Shown piece after piece: positions 40,270 to 48,598 of a stretch of 49,147 nucleotides of DNA (positions are counted from its first letter, which is position 1; each line of letters begins with the position of its first letter). The stretch covers positions 1-49,147 of the forward strand of contig CAIUOD010000001.1 of the NCBI GenBank assembly GCA_903900775.1. The letters are read 5' to 3'. The notes under the pieces are model-generated. The model saw nothing but the letters and a program-made list of their open reading frames with translations, made no database searches and had not been told where the DNA came from. This DNA is from Candidatus Adlerbacteria bacterium (GTDB lineage Bacteria > Patescibacteriota > Minisyncoccia > Phycocordibacterales > SBAW01). Made by a program: the position numbers and the translations under genes.

Positions 40270-41549
40270 CCCATCAACTCACGCTTCTCCTGGTTAGTAC
40301 CCTCCTTGAGGATATATTTGGCGTAGGTTTTGATATCCACCTCGTCGTGCTTAGCGCTCGGGTCAGAAAGACCGAGCACCGTACGTTGGAACTTATTGTG
40401 GCGTTTTAACTCGTCCTCAAATTTCATCTCCACTCGCAACTGATTGAGGTCTATCTGGTCAATTATTTTAAGCAGTTGCTCAACCAAATCATCCTCGCGC
40501 AGATAGGTATTGCCTTTGCATTGTCGGTCTCGTGTGCGGCCGCAGCCGTAGTAGACGTATCGCGCTGTAGTGCCGTCTTTACGCTCCTTGTACTTCTCCT
40601 CGGCACTGATACATGAGCCGCATTTACCGCAGAGCATAAGCTTGGTGAAGGCGAACTCATGGCTCTCGCGTTGTATATTGCCGCGCTTCAACTGCGCCTG
40701 TACTTTATCGAACATCTCTTTAGTCACGAGCGTCTCGTGCTTGCCTTGATACCAGTTGCCGCTCTTCTTGGGATATTCAAATACTCCATAGTAGAAAGGG
40801 TTTGAGAGGATGCGGTACATATTACCGAGTGCTAGCGGCTTGTTACCCGCCGTCTGGAAATTAATCTCAAATCGAAGCCAGTGATACAGCTTTGGTCCCG
40901 ACCATTGTTCATACGCGACTTTTTCGTACATTTTGCGGATAACCGGGCCGCGCAGGGGATCGACAATTACTTGGCACCTCCTGTCCAACCGCCGCTCGTT
41001 GATGTATCCGGTCAGCGTACTTCCGGGGCGGTAGCCCATTTCGCAACGGGTACGCATGCCACGCCGCACGTTCACACCACGATTGTCGTTTTCAAGCTTT
41101 GCCTGCGAGCCGAGAATCATCAGCAAGAATTTTTCATTCGGATTGTTCCGGAAGGTTTGGCTATACGTGCGGATTTCCTGTAACGCGCCGTTGTCCATAA
41201 GGTCGACGATTCTACCAAGGTCGCCGGCGTTCCTGCTAATGCGATCCGGTGCCCAGGTGAGTATCGCGTTGTACTTGCCACCCCGTATCTCCTCGACAAT
41301 TTCATTAAAGACAGGTCGTTGCCCGGTTTCCTTCGCCGAGTGCGATTCACGCTTCATGGATACGATCTCCAGCCCTTCGCGCTCGGCTAATTGGAGCATC
41401 TCCTTGATCTGCGAGTCGATAGAGAGGATCTGCCGCTCCTCCGACTCGGTACTTTTGCGGGCATAAAGGCAGAAGCGCAAGGGGATTACCTTCTTCTCCG
41501 CGCGCCCTATTTGGCCTCCGGGCAGGCCTGTTTGGGTTGCTATTTCCAT
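40218..41549 (-). CDS. Large serine recombinase
   Basis: A 443-residue site-specific recombinase. The resolvase domain starts RFCLYARKSTESEERQILSI, with nucleophile Ser33 in the YARKS motif, and continues with TWAPDRISRNAGDLGRIVD carrying the conserved DRxxRN arginines. A recombinase domain follows (about 180-290, NPFYYGVFEYPKKSGNWYQG). A zinc ribbon (CGKCGSC with YYGCGRTRDRQCKG, about 308-350) and a C-terminal helical region complete it. Large serine integrases move phages and islands. It is slightly short compared with phage integrases (about 500-600) but all core motifs are intact. It is divergent from hsdR, with about 110 bp between them, and lies near tRNA-Ser. Confidence 0.93.
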   Translation of the reverse strand: MEIATQTGLPGGQIGRAEKKVIPLRFCLYARKSTESEERQILSIDSQIKEMLQLAEREGLEIVSMKRESHSAKETGQRPVFNEIVEEIRGGKYNAILTWAPDRISRNAGDLGRIVDLMDNGALQEIRTYSQTFRNNPNEKFLLMILGSQAKLENDNRGVNVRRGMRTRCEMGYRPGSTLTGYINERRLDRRCQVIVDPLRGPVIRKMYEKVAYEQWSGPKLYHWLRFEINFQTAGNKPLALGNMYRILSNPFYYGVFEYPKKSGNWYQGKHETLVTKEMFDKVQAQLKRGNIQRESHEFAFTKLMLCGKCGSCISAEEKYKERKDGTTARYVYYGCGRTRDRQCKGNTYLREDDLVEQLLKIIDQIDLNQLRVEMKFEDELKRHNKFQRTVLGLSDPSAKHDEVDIKTYAKYILKEGTNQEKRELMGCFRSKLKVMGGVVTVE

Positions 41550-41661
41550 ACCCTAATCAATGACGCCAAGCCCCTAAGGAGTCCAGCACTTCGCTGAGGT
41601 CTTGGAGTTGGTAACTGTGGCTTCAAAAAGCCGAAAAAAGTGCTACAGTAAGGCCACAATT

Positions 41662-44217
41662 ATGCAACAAAAGGAGGCGAGAGCGAGGATTAAAATCAAT
41701 AAACTCCTTGAAGCTTCAGGGTGGCGATTTGAAGCGGACAAAGAAGGCCCAATAAATATTCAACTTGAGCCGGGGGTAATAATGTCTGAACTTGGTGAAG
41801 ACTTCGAGCATACTTCAAAAGGCTATATTGATTTTTTACTATTAGACAAAGACGGCCGCGCTCTTGTAGTAGTAGAGGCAAAAAAAGAATCCATAGATCC
41901 GCTTTCAGCCAAAGAACAGGCCCGGAACTATGCGAGGAACGTAGGGGCTCGTTTTGTGATTCTTTCAAACGGCAATATCCACTATCTTTGGGATACCAAA
42001 CACGGCAATCCGGATATCATTTCGCGCTTTCCCACACAGAATTCAATTACTCAATACGAAAAATATGCTCCGAATCCCGCCGAGCTTGCACAAACCGTTG
42101 TCGATGAAAACTATATTGTCTCTACACAAATCCCAACGTTTGCGACAGATCCATTATTTCAAAATGCGGCAACAAGAGGCGAATTCTTAAAAAATAATAA
42201 ACTAAAACAGCTTCGACCTTACCAAATACAAGCAATCAAAGCACTCCAGGAATCAGCGAAAGAAGGGAGGCAAAGATTTTTGTTTGAGATGGCGACGGGA
42301 ACAGGCAAAACTCTTATTTCCGCTGCAGTTATAAAATTATTTCTTAAATCTGGTAATGCGCGCCGAGTCCTCTTCCTTGTTGACCGTCTTGAGCTTGAAG
42401 ACCAAGCGCAAAAGGCGTTCATTCAGTATCTAGGCCATGATTTCCGAAGTGTTATATACAAAGACAGTCGTGATTCGTGGGCAAATGCCAGTATCGTCGT
42501 TTCCACGATTCAAACTTTTCTCGCCGGTGATCGCTATAAAAAAGAATTTTCGCCAACAGATTTTGAACTAGTTATTTCAGATGAAGCTCACCGTTCTATC
42601 GGGGGTAATAGCCGTGCCGTTTTTGAATACTTTGTCGGCTACAAACTCGGACTTACAGCCACACCAAAAAATTATTTGAGAGGATTTGACGCCGAGGGAG
42701 CAGACTCTCAGAGAGAATATGAGCGGCGACTTTTGATTGACACTTACAAAACATTTGGATGCGAACCCGGGAACCCTACTTTCTCCTATGACTTAGAGCA
42801 AGGTGCGAAAGAAGGTTATCTTATTAAACCCACTCTCGTTGATGCGCGAACCGAAATCACCACGGAACTTTTGTCGGAAAAAGGGTATGCGGTCCATACG
42901 CTAACGGAAAGTGGCGAAACTATCGACGAAACCTTTAATGAGCGTCACTTCGAGCACAAAATCTTCAATGAAGAGACCAACGTCGCCATGTGTAAGGCGC
43001 TTATAGATAACGGCCTCTATGATCCTGTGGCCAAACAGCTCGGTGTGGATCTTTTCGGAAAGACCATTGTATTCGCTGTATCCCAAAAACATGCCGCTCG
43101 ACTGACAAATATTCTCAACAAGATCGCTTTTCAAAAATGGCCTCAACAATACAGCGAATCAAATTTCTCTATGCAAGTCTCTTCGCAAGTGGCAAGCGCT
43201 CAGCAGATGACCATTAACTTCGCTAACAACCGTCTTGGCGGCCAAACGAGCAATCCGGAAGGGTATGATTCAAGCAAAACTCGCGTTGCTGTCACGGTTG
43301 GCATGATGACTACCGGCTACGACTGCCAAGACTTGCTTAACATAGCGCTTATGCGTCCAGTTTTTTCTCCAACTGATTTTGTCCAGATAAAAGGGCGTGG
43401 AACCAGAAAGTGGCAGTTTGAATTTAACGATTATAAAAATGATCCTATCGTTGAACCGAAAGAAAAGTTCAAGTTTTTCGACTTCTTTGCTACTTGTGAA
43501 TATTTTGAGAAAGATTTTGATTATGACGAAAAAATAAAACTCCCACCAATTGGTGGGGGTGTAACTACGGATCCACCCGGCCCTGGAGGTGGTGGTCCAG
43601 GTACCGGCGGTCCTGGTGATCCGCCGCCAGTCGGATTAAAAGGTCCGATTGACCTCGCCACTTCAGATGAAATAGCCACTATTTCCGAGACGCCCGATGG
43701 TGTAATTATGCGTATTGATCGCGAGGGCTTCAAGCGGGCAGTGGAGGAAGACGTGCTCGGCAATGAGACTCTCAAAAACATGTGGAATAATGGTGATACC
43801 GAAGAAGCCGAAGATTTTGCGAAGAAGAATATTTTTGATAAGCCAAAATACTTCCTCAACCTCGATAAGATCAAAAAGATTTTCGGCGTGGACCGCAGGA
43901 TTACCGTAAAAGAATTTCTAGAAGTGGCCTTTGGTGAAAAGGAGACTTTTGAAATGAAAGATAACCTTCTGGAATCGGAATGGGAAAAGTTTATGGAGGT
44001 AAATCCGGTCGATCAGGCACACTATCAGCCCGCGAAAAATTATTTTAAGGCTTATATTGTAGACGAAGAAGTGCGGGATATAGTTAAGCGCAACCAGCCA
44101 GCAGACTTCTATCATTGCGCTTCCTTTGATTTTGAGGATTACCAGAAACTTAACGGCTATAAGACCATAGTCCCGCAATACATTCGCGACTATGCCTACC
44201 ACCTAACTAATCTATAG
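41662..44217 (+). CDS. hsdR: Type I restriction enzyme R subunit (HsdR)
   Basis: An 851-residue translocase-nuclease. The N-terminal nuclease motif appears as GYIDFLLLDKDGRALVVVEAKK (D...ExK). SF2 motor motifs are FEMATGTGKTLIS (Walker A), VISDEAHRSIGG (DEAH), LTATP and VQIKGRGTRK (motif VI). A Gly/Pro hinge (PPGPGGGGPGTGGPGDPPPVG) joins the EcoEI-type C-terminal domain. The ATG at 41662 follows AAGG; the track's 41602 adds unlikely residues. It pumps DNA and cuts unmodified DNA together with the HsdMS fusion, which begins 4 bp after the stop. Base composition here is more AT-rich than upstream, suggesting transfer. Confidence 0.95.
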   Translation: MQQKEARARIKINKLLEASGWRFEADKEGPINIQLEPGVIMSELGEDFEHTSKGYIDFLLLDKDGRALVVVEAKKESIDPLSAKEQARNYARNVGARFVILSNGNIHYLWDTKHGNPDIISRFPTQNSITQYEKYAPNPAELAQTVVDENYIVSTQIPTFATDPLFQNAATRGEFLKNNKLKQLRPYQIQAIKALQESAKEGRQRFLFEMATGTGKTLISAAVIKLFLKSGNARRVLFLVDRLELEDQAQKAFIQYLGHDFRSVIYKDSRDSWANASIVVSTIQTFLAGDRYKKEFSPTDFELVISDEAHRSIGGNSRAVFEYFVGYKLGLTATPKNYLRGFDAEGADSQREYERRLLIDTYKTFGCEPGNPTFSYDLEQGAKEGYLIKPTLVDARTEITTELLSEKGYAVHTLTESGETIDETFNERHFEHKIFNEETNVAMCKALIDNGLYDPVAKQLGVDLFGKTIVFAVSQKHAARLTNILNKIAFQKWPQQYSESNFSMQVSSQVASAQQMTINFANNRLGGQTSNPEGYDSSKTRVAVTVGMMTTGYDCQDLLNIALMRPVFSPTDFVQIKGRGTRKWQFEFNDYKNDPIVEPKEKFKFFDFFATCEYFEKDFDYDEKIKLPPIGGGVTTDPPGPGGGGPGTGGPGDPPPVGLKGPIDLATSDEIATISETPDGVIMRIDREGFKRAVEEDVLGNETLKNMWNNGDTEEAEDFAKKNIFDKPKYFLNLDKIKKIFGVDRRITVKEFLEVAFGEKETFEMKDNLLESEWEKFMEVNPVDQAHYQPAKNYFKAYIVDEEVRDIVKRNQPADFYHCASFDFEDYQKLNGYKTIVPQYIRDYAYHLTNL

Positions 44218-44221
44218 AACC

Positions 44222-46678
44222 ATGAATGCAGATACAAAAAGACATATAGATTCCGCACGCCAGGTGCTTGTTGGAGTGGTACCAAACCCCACTTCGCAAA
44301 TCGACCAGATTACCAACGCGCTTATCTATAAATTCATGGACGATATGGATCAGGCGGCTATCAGAGCCGGGGGATCCCCATCTTTTTTTGTAGACGATTT
44401 AGAACCATATGCATGGACGCGCCTCATGGACCCGCGTATGGGTAATCAAGAGCGCATGAACCTCTACGGGGAGGCGTTGATTAAGTTCTCGCAAGCCAAG
44501 CAGCTCCCAGAGCTTTTTCGAGGTATTTTCAAATCCGCTTTTTTACCTTATCGCTCGCCCGAGACTCTTGGCCTCTTTCTTAAAGAAATTGACTATTTTG
44601 ATTACTCTCATCCGGAAGAGCTCGGCAATGCCTATGAGTATCTGCTTTCCATAATGTCATCCCAGGGCGACGCCGGGCAATTCCGTACCCCGCGCCATAT
44701 TATCGACTTCATTGTTGATGTAGTTAATCCAACTAAGGACGACAAAGTGCTCGATCCTGCTTGTGGGACGGGTGGTTTCTTGGCGAGCTCATACAAGCAC
44801 ATTCTTGAACAACACGATGGTAAGGACGATCCTAAAAAGAAAGAAAAGCCGCTTACACCTGATGAGCGCAAGAAATTGATGGCCAACTTTGAGGGCTATG
44901 ACATTGACCCAACCATGGTGCGCATCGCGCAGGTCAATATGTATTTGCATCAATTCAAAAATCCAAAGATATTCCAATATGACTCGCTTTCGAACGAAGA
45001 GCGCTGGAATGATAAGTTCGATGTCGTGCTCGCTAATCCGCCGTTTATGTCTCCAAAGGGGGGAATCAGGCCGCACAATAAATTCAGCATTCCTTCCAGT
45101 CGCAGTGAAGTATTGTTCGTGGACTATATTATGAACCACCTGCGCCCAAAAGGACGCGCCGGTGTTATCGTTCCCGAAGGGATTATTTTTCAGTCGGGCA
45201 CCGCTCATAAACAACTTCGCAAGAATCTCGTAGAGGACGGACTTTATGCAGTAGTCAGCTTACCGTCTGGAGTATTTGCACCATATAGCGGAGTAAAAAC
45301 GAGCATTTTGCTTTTTAATAATGAACTGGCAAAACAGAACCAAGAAATTTTGTTTGTAAAAGTGGAACAAGACGGTTTTGACCTTGGGGCAACCAAGAGA
45401 CCGATCAGCAAGAACGATTTGCCAATAGCTCTGGAGATTTTGAACAAATGGAACACGGGCGAAAAGCTCGAAAACAAGCTGGCGACGTATGTGGAGAAAA
45501 CCAAAATTGCTGAGAGCGGCGACTACAATCTTTCCGGTGATCGCTATCGCGTAGCGACCGATTATTCCAATGCCAAATGGCCGATGGTTAAGTTGGGTGA
45601 AGTCTCACAATTTATTCGCGGGATAACTTTTTCTGCAAAAGATCACGCGACAGATGAAGAAAATTTCGTACTAGTTGCTACGACAAAAGCGGCACAGGCT
45701 GACGGTATTCATTTTGACGATTTGGTAAAAATAAAGCCAAGTATGGTCAGAAAAGAGGAAGCCTATTTAAGATCGGAAGACATTCTTATTTCAGTAGCTA
45801 ATAGTGCGAATTTGTTAGGCAGAAAGACATTTGTAAAAGAACTTCCAAATGCTCAAAAATATTCTTTTGGTGCTTTTATGGGATTACTACGACCCAATAG
45901 AGAAAAAATACTACCGAGATATTTAGATACATTTCTTGATTCTGATGAATACAAAGAATTTTGTTTATCACGAGCAAACACCACAACGAATATATCTAAT
46001 TTGAACTGGTCTGATTTACAAACTTTCAAAATTCCTCTCCCGCCTCTTGAAGTCCAAGAGCAAATCGTAGCGGAATTAAATGGATACGCAGGAATCATCG
46101 CCGGAGCCGAACAAATCACCCAGAACTGGAAACCTAAAATCGACATCGACCCCGAGTGGGAGAAGTTGAAGTTGCCAGAAATTTCAGAAAACCAAGATAA
46201 CAAGAGAAAGCCGGTAACAAAATCCGACCGTTCCGCAGGAAAATATCCTTATTATGGTGCATCTGGAATTGTCGATTATGTTGAAGATTATATTTTTGAT
46301 GGTGACTTCTTGCTAATATCCGAAGATGGTGCGAATTTATTGGCACGAAGTACTGACATTGCTTTTTCTATATCTGGCAAAAATTGGGTCAATAATCATG
46401 CTCATATTTTGAAATTCAGAAATCCAAAGACGCAAAAATTTGTCGAAACATACATCAATCAAATCGATATCAGCGAATTTGTTACAGGAATGGCACAGCC
46501 GAAGCTTAATCAACAAGCACTGAATACAATTGAAATTCCTCTTCCGCCTCTCGTCATCCAAAAGCAAATCGTAGATAGAATCGAAGCCGAGCGCTCCCTC
46601 GTCGAATCCGCCAAAAAACTGATTGAAATCTACGAACAAAAAACCAAAGAGACGATCGCCAAACTTTGGGAGGAATAG
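44222..46678 (+). CDS. Fused type I HsdM-HsdS methylase/specificity subunit
   Basis: An 818-residue fusion. Residues about 1-440 are HsdM: an N-terminal helical domain, AdoMet motif I as VLDPACGTGGFLASS (about 178-187) and catalytic NPPF in VVLANPPFMSP (about 272-276), typical of N6-adenine methylases. From about 450 two target-recognition units follow, each ending in the HsdS pattern IPLPPLxVQxQIV (FKIPLPPLEVQEQIVAEL, and IEIPLPPLVIQKQIVDRI). Hence M and both half-site TRDs lie in one chain, as in type IIG-like arrangements but with a separate HsdR. A second S gene is absent. The recognition sequence cannot be predicted by eye. The stop lies 2 bp before the next ATG. Confidence 0.93.
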   Translation: MNADTKRHIDSARQVLVGVVPNPTSQIDQITNALIYKFMDDMDQAAIRAGGSPSFFVDDLEPYAWTRLMDPRMGNQERMNLYGEALIKFSQAKQLPELFRGIFKSAFLPYRSPETLGLFLKEIDYFDYSHPEELGNAYEYLLSIMSSQGDAGQFRTPRHIIDFIVDVVNPTKDDKVLDPACGTGGFLASSYKHILEQHDGKDDPKKKEKPLTPDERKKLMANFEGYDIDPTMVRIAQVNMYLHQFKNPKIFQYDSLSNEERWNDKFDVVLANPPFMSPKGGIRPHNKFSIPSSRSEVLFVDYIMNHLRPKGRAGVIVPEGIIFQSGTAHKQLRKNLVEDGLYAVVSLPSGVFAPYSGVKTSILLFNNELAKQNQEILFVKVEQDGFDLGATKRPISKNDLPIALEILNKWNTGEKLENKLATYVEKTKIAESGDYNLSGDRYRVATDYSNAKWPMVKLGEVSQFIRGITFSAKDHATDEENFVLVATTKAAQADGIHFDDLVKIKPSMVRKEEAYLRSEDILISVANSANLLGRKTFVKELPNAQKYSFGAFMGLLRPNREKILPRYLDTFLDSDEYKEFCLSRANTTTNISNLNWSDLQTFKIPLPPLEVQEQIVAELNGYAGIIAGAEQITQNWKPKIDIDPEWEKLKLPEISENQDNKRKPVTKSDRSAGKYPYYGASGIVDYVEDYIFDGDFLLISEDGANLLARSTDIAFSISGKNWVNNHAHILKFRNPKTQKFVETYINQIDISEFVTGMAQPKLNQQALNTIEIPLPPLVIQKQIVDRIEAERSLVESAKKLIEIYEQKTKETIAKLWEE

Positions 46679-46680
46679 AT

Positions 46681-47520
46681 ATGCATGAAGATGATCAAGA
46701 AATTTTCAACTATTTGCCTATTCGCCGAGACACTTCTGAAAACGATTATATAAATCATCTCAGGCAAGCTTTTTCTACTTTGGGCGGAGGCGAAGCTGAA
46801 GCGCGCCCGTTTGCTGTGATGCCATTTCATTTGCTTTTTATGTTGTCTGCGCAATATAAAATGTTGCAAATAGCATCGGCATATAAACAAGCAACAGACC
46901 TATTTTTTACCGGAGTCGGTGGACGAAATAAAGAGCAATTGCTATCAGAGCAAAGATCGGTATTTGATATGGCTTTAATAAACGAGAGAACCATCCCGGA
47001 TATTTTTCAGCTTGTGGAAGTAGATCCTAAAGTCATAAAGAAATTCAAAGAATTAGTGAATGAAAGAAATGAAACTCTGGCCCATGCTAAGGGAGGGATA
47101 GAACAGAATTTGGAGAAGAAACTCTCTGGATACGTCTCTGTATTGGAATCAATCCAAAAAAGTTGCGTCCAAATATGTCAAAATCTAGCTGAAGAATGGA
47201 TAGCAGAAGTTAAGAATGGTGACGATGTCGGAGAATCTATCGAGTCATATCTCCTCGATTCTCGATTCAGTCCGCGTGATTTTGGCGATGTTATGGAAAC
47301 CTTTCTCCATACTAAGCAGCTCGATTTTGAACAATGGGAGCAAATTGTAAATAAGGGTTTAGTATTGGCATACGATCAAACAATTTTTGAATTAAAATAT
47401 ATTGAAACAATTGATGGTTTTGATCGAAAGAAAAAGGCAAAAGCAACAAATATTTTGCAAGACATAGGTGAGAGTTCTGTTCTGTCGATTGAAGAAGCTC
47501 GAGATTTGGGATTAATATAA
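46681..47520 (+). CDS. HEPN-like protein linked to the type I RM operon
   Basis: A 279-residue helical protein. The segment VNERNETLAHAKGGIEQNLE contains RNETLAH, which fits the Rx4-6H motif of HEPN ribonucleases, set between two long helices. The remaining sequence is helical and charged, and no other domain is recognised. ATG at 46681 is chosen because GGAGGA is 7 bp upstream; the track's 46666 lies within the HsdMS end. It is transcribed with hsdR-hsdMS. It may be an RNase guard that acts if restriction fails, by analogy with anticodon nucleases linked to type I systems (inference). Confidence 0.7.
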   Translation: MHEDDQEIFNYLPIRRDTSENDYINHLRQAFSTLGGGEAEARPFAVMPFHLLFMLSAQYKMLQIASAYKQATDLFFTGVGGRNKEQLLSEQRSVFDMALINERTIPDIFQLVEVDPKVIKKFKELVNERNETLAHAKGGIEQNLEKKLSGYVSVLESIQKSCVQICQNLAEEWIAEVKNGDDVGESIESYLLDSRFSPRDFGDVMETFLHTKQLDFEQWEQIVNKGLVLAYDQTIFELKYIETIDGFDRKKKAKATNILQDIGESSVLSIEEARDLGLI

Positions 47521-47525
47521 TAATT

Positions 47526-47579
47526 ATGGACGAGGAGCTTTTTGAGCTAGCAAAGGAGGACGATTTCACACTTTGCTAA
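47526..47579 (+). pseudogene. Truncated duplicate of the downstream 43-residue gene
   Basis: ATG at 47526 opens MDEELFELAKEDDFTLC, which stops after 17 codons. The first 16 residues match the start of the complete copy at 48442 (MDEELFELAKENDLTL) with two substitutions, and the DNA is alike over about 50 bp, including the leader. It is a 5' fragment left in front of the GIY-YIG gene. Confidence 0.75.
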
Positions 47580-47600
47580 ATCATAGTAAGATGTCGTCAT

Positions 47601-48437
47601 ATGTCTTCGGGTATCTCCATATTCTTGCCCAACGGCGACCCCAACGGCGTTAAGGTTGTTGGGATCAATGGTTGGAACGGGAAAGCTCTCATAATCCCTC
47701 GCGCAAATCTCAAAGAAGTTGGTGATCGCCCTGAAGTAAATGCCCCTGCCATATATTTTCTTTTTGGCGAAGGAGAGGACCCGTCTCGCCATCATGTGTA
47801 CATTGGAGAATCTGAGAATGGATTTAAAAGACTTCTTAACCACGCGGATAATAAAGATTTTTGGAACATCGCTTTGGTCTTTACCGGTATTGATCTTGAT
47901 CGAGCAGATGTGAAGTTCTTGGAGAATCAGTCGATACGTCTCGCGAAGGAGATTGACCGATATGAGATTGAGAATCAGGTCGAACCACTCGAGAATCGCC
48001 TGACCGAAATAAAACGTGCCGCAAACGATGAATATTTCGAAAAAATACAATTTATTATGGCGCTCTTTGGTCTCTCATTATTCGAGAAGATTCCGGAACA
48101 GCACGATGCTATCGAACTGTATTATTTTAAAACCCGCAGCGGGGCGGAGGGTAGGGGTACGCTTCTGCCAAGCGGGGAATTTATTGTGTATGCGGGCTCG
48201 ACTGCGGTTGTACATGAAGCCCCGCATTTTATCGGAAGCGGACTTGCCCTGCGCAATAGACTGGTGGCTGCCGGTGTGTTGGTCCACAAAGGAGACGATG
48301 AGTATGTCTTTACAAAGGATTATATTTTTACCACCCCAACGGCTGCGGCAGGGGCAATACGCGGTAGCTCACTGAATGGGTGGGACGCATGGAAAGATGC
48401 ACAAGGACGAACGCTCGATGAGAACAAGAGGAAATAA
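47601..48437 (+). CDS. GIY-YIG nuclease with DUF4357 domain
   Basis: A 278-residue protein. A GIY-YIG fold occupies about residues 45-140: AIYFLFGEGED and HHVYIGESENGFKRLLNHAD supply the two Tyr strands, the catalytic Arg and a His, and DVKFLENQSIRLA supplies the metal-binding Glu. A middle helical linker is followed by DUF4357 (about 225-275), with TPTAAAGAIRGSSLNGWDAW as the signature. Proteins of this architecture regularly accompany restriction systems and mobile elements. It probably cuts DNA; a role in defence or element mobility is inferred. It is bracketed by the truncated and full copies of a 43-residue gene. Confidence 0.87.
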   Translation: MSSGISIFLPNGDPNGVKVVGINGWNGKALIIPRANLKEVGDRPEVNAPAIYFLFGEGEDPSRHHVYIGESENGFKRLLNHADNKDFWNIALVFTGIDLDRADVKFLENQSIRLAKEIDRYEIENQVEPLENRLTEIKRAANDEYFEKIQFIMALFGLSLFEKIPEQHDAIELYYFKTRSGAEGRGTLLPSGEFIVYAGSTAVVHEAPHFIGSGLALRNRLVAAGVLVHKGDDEYVFTKDYIFTTPTAAAGAIRGSSLNGWDAWKDAQGRTLDENKRK

Positions 48438-48441
48438 TTTT

Positions 48442-48573
48442 ATGGACGAGGAACTTTTTGAACTGGCGAAAGAAAACGACCTAACACTCGATGAGGCCCA
48501 GGAGGTGCAGGATTTAGCTGATGAATGGGGTGTCGATTTAGAAGACGCTCTGGAGCTTTGGCAGAACATATAA
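48442..48573 (+). CDS. Small acidic helical protein (43 residues)
   Basis: A 43-residue, strongly acidic ORF from ATG at 48442: MDEELFELAKENDLTLDEAQ, then EVQDLADEWGVDLEDALELW, ending QNI. The track's longer frame (48376) begins inside the GIY-YIG gene and is not used. AGAGGAA lies 9 bp upstream. The repeated helix pattern LTLDEAQEVQDLAD/WGVDLEDALEL looks like a short three-helix, UBA-like bundle. It may be an antitoxin-like or DNA-mimic partner of the nuclease next to it, but only position and charge support this. Confidence 0.65.
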   Translation: MDEELFELAKENDLTLDEAQEVQDLADEWGVDLEDALELWQNI

Positions 48574-48598
48574 CGAACCCATACATCATTCTTTAACC

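Noticed and set aside
43546-43561. Palindrome CCCACCAATTGGTGGG in hsdR as regulatory site
   Set aside because: It lies in the coding sequence of the Gly/Pro hinge, where repetitive codons readily give palindromes.
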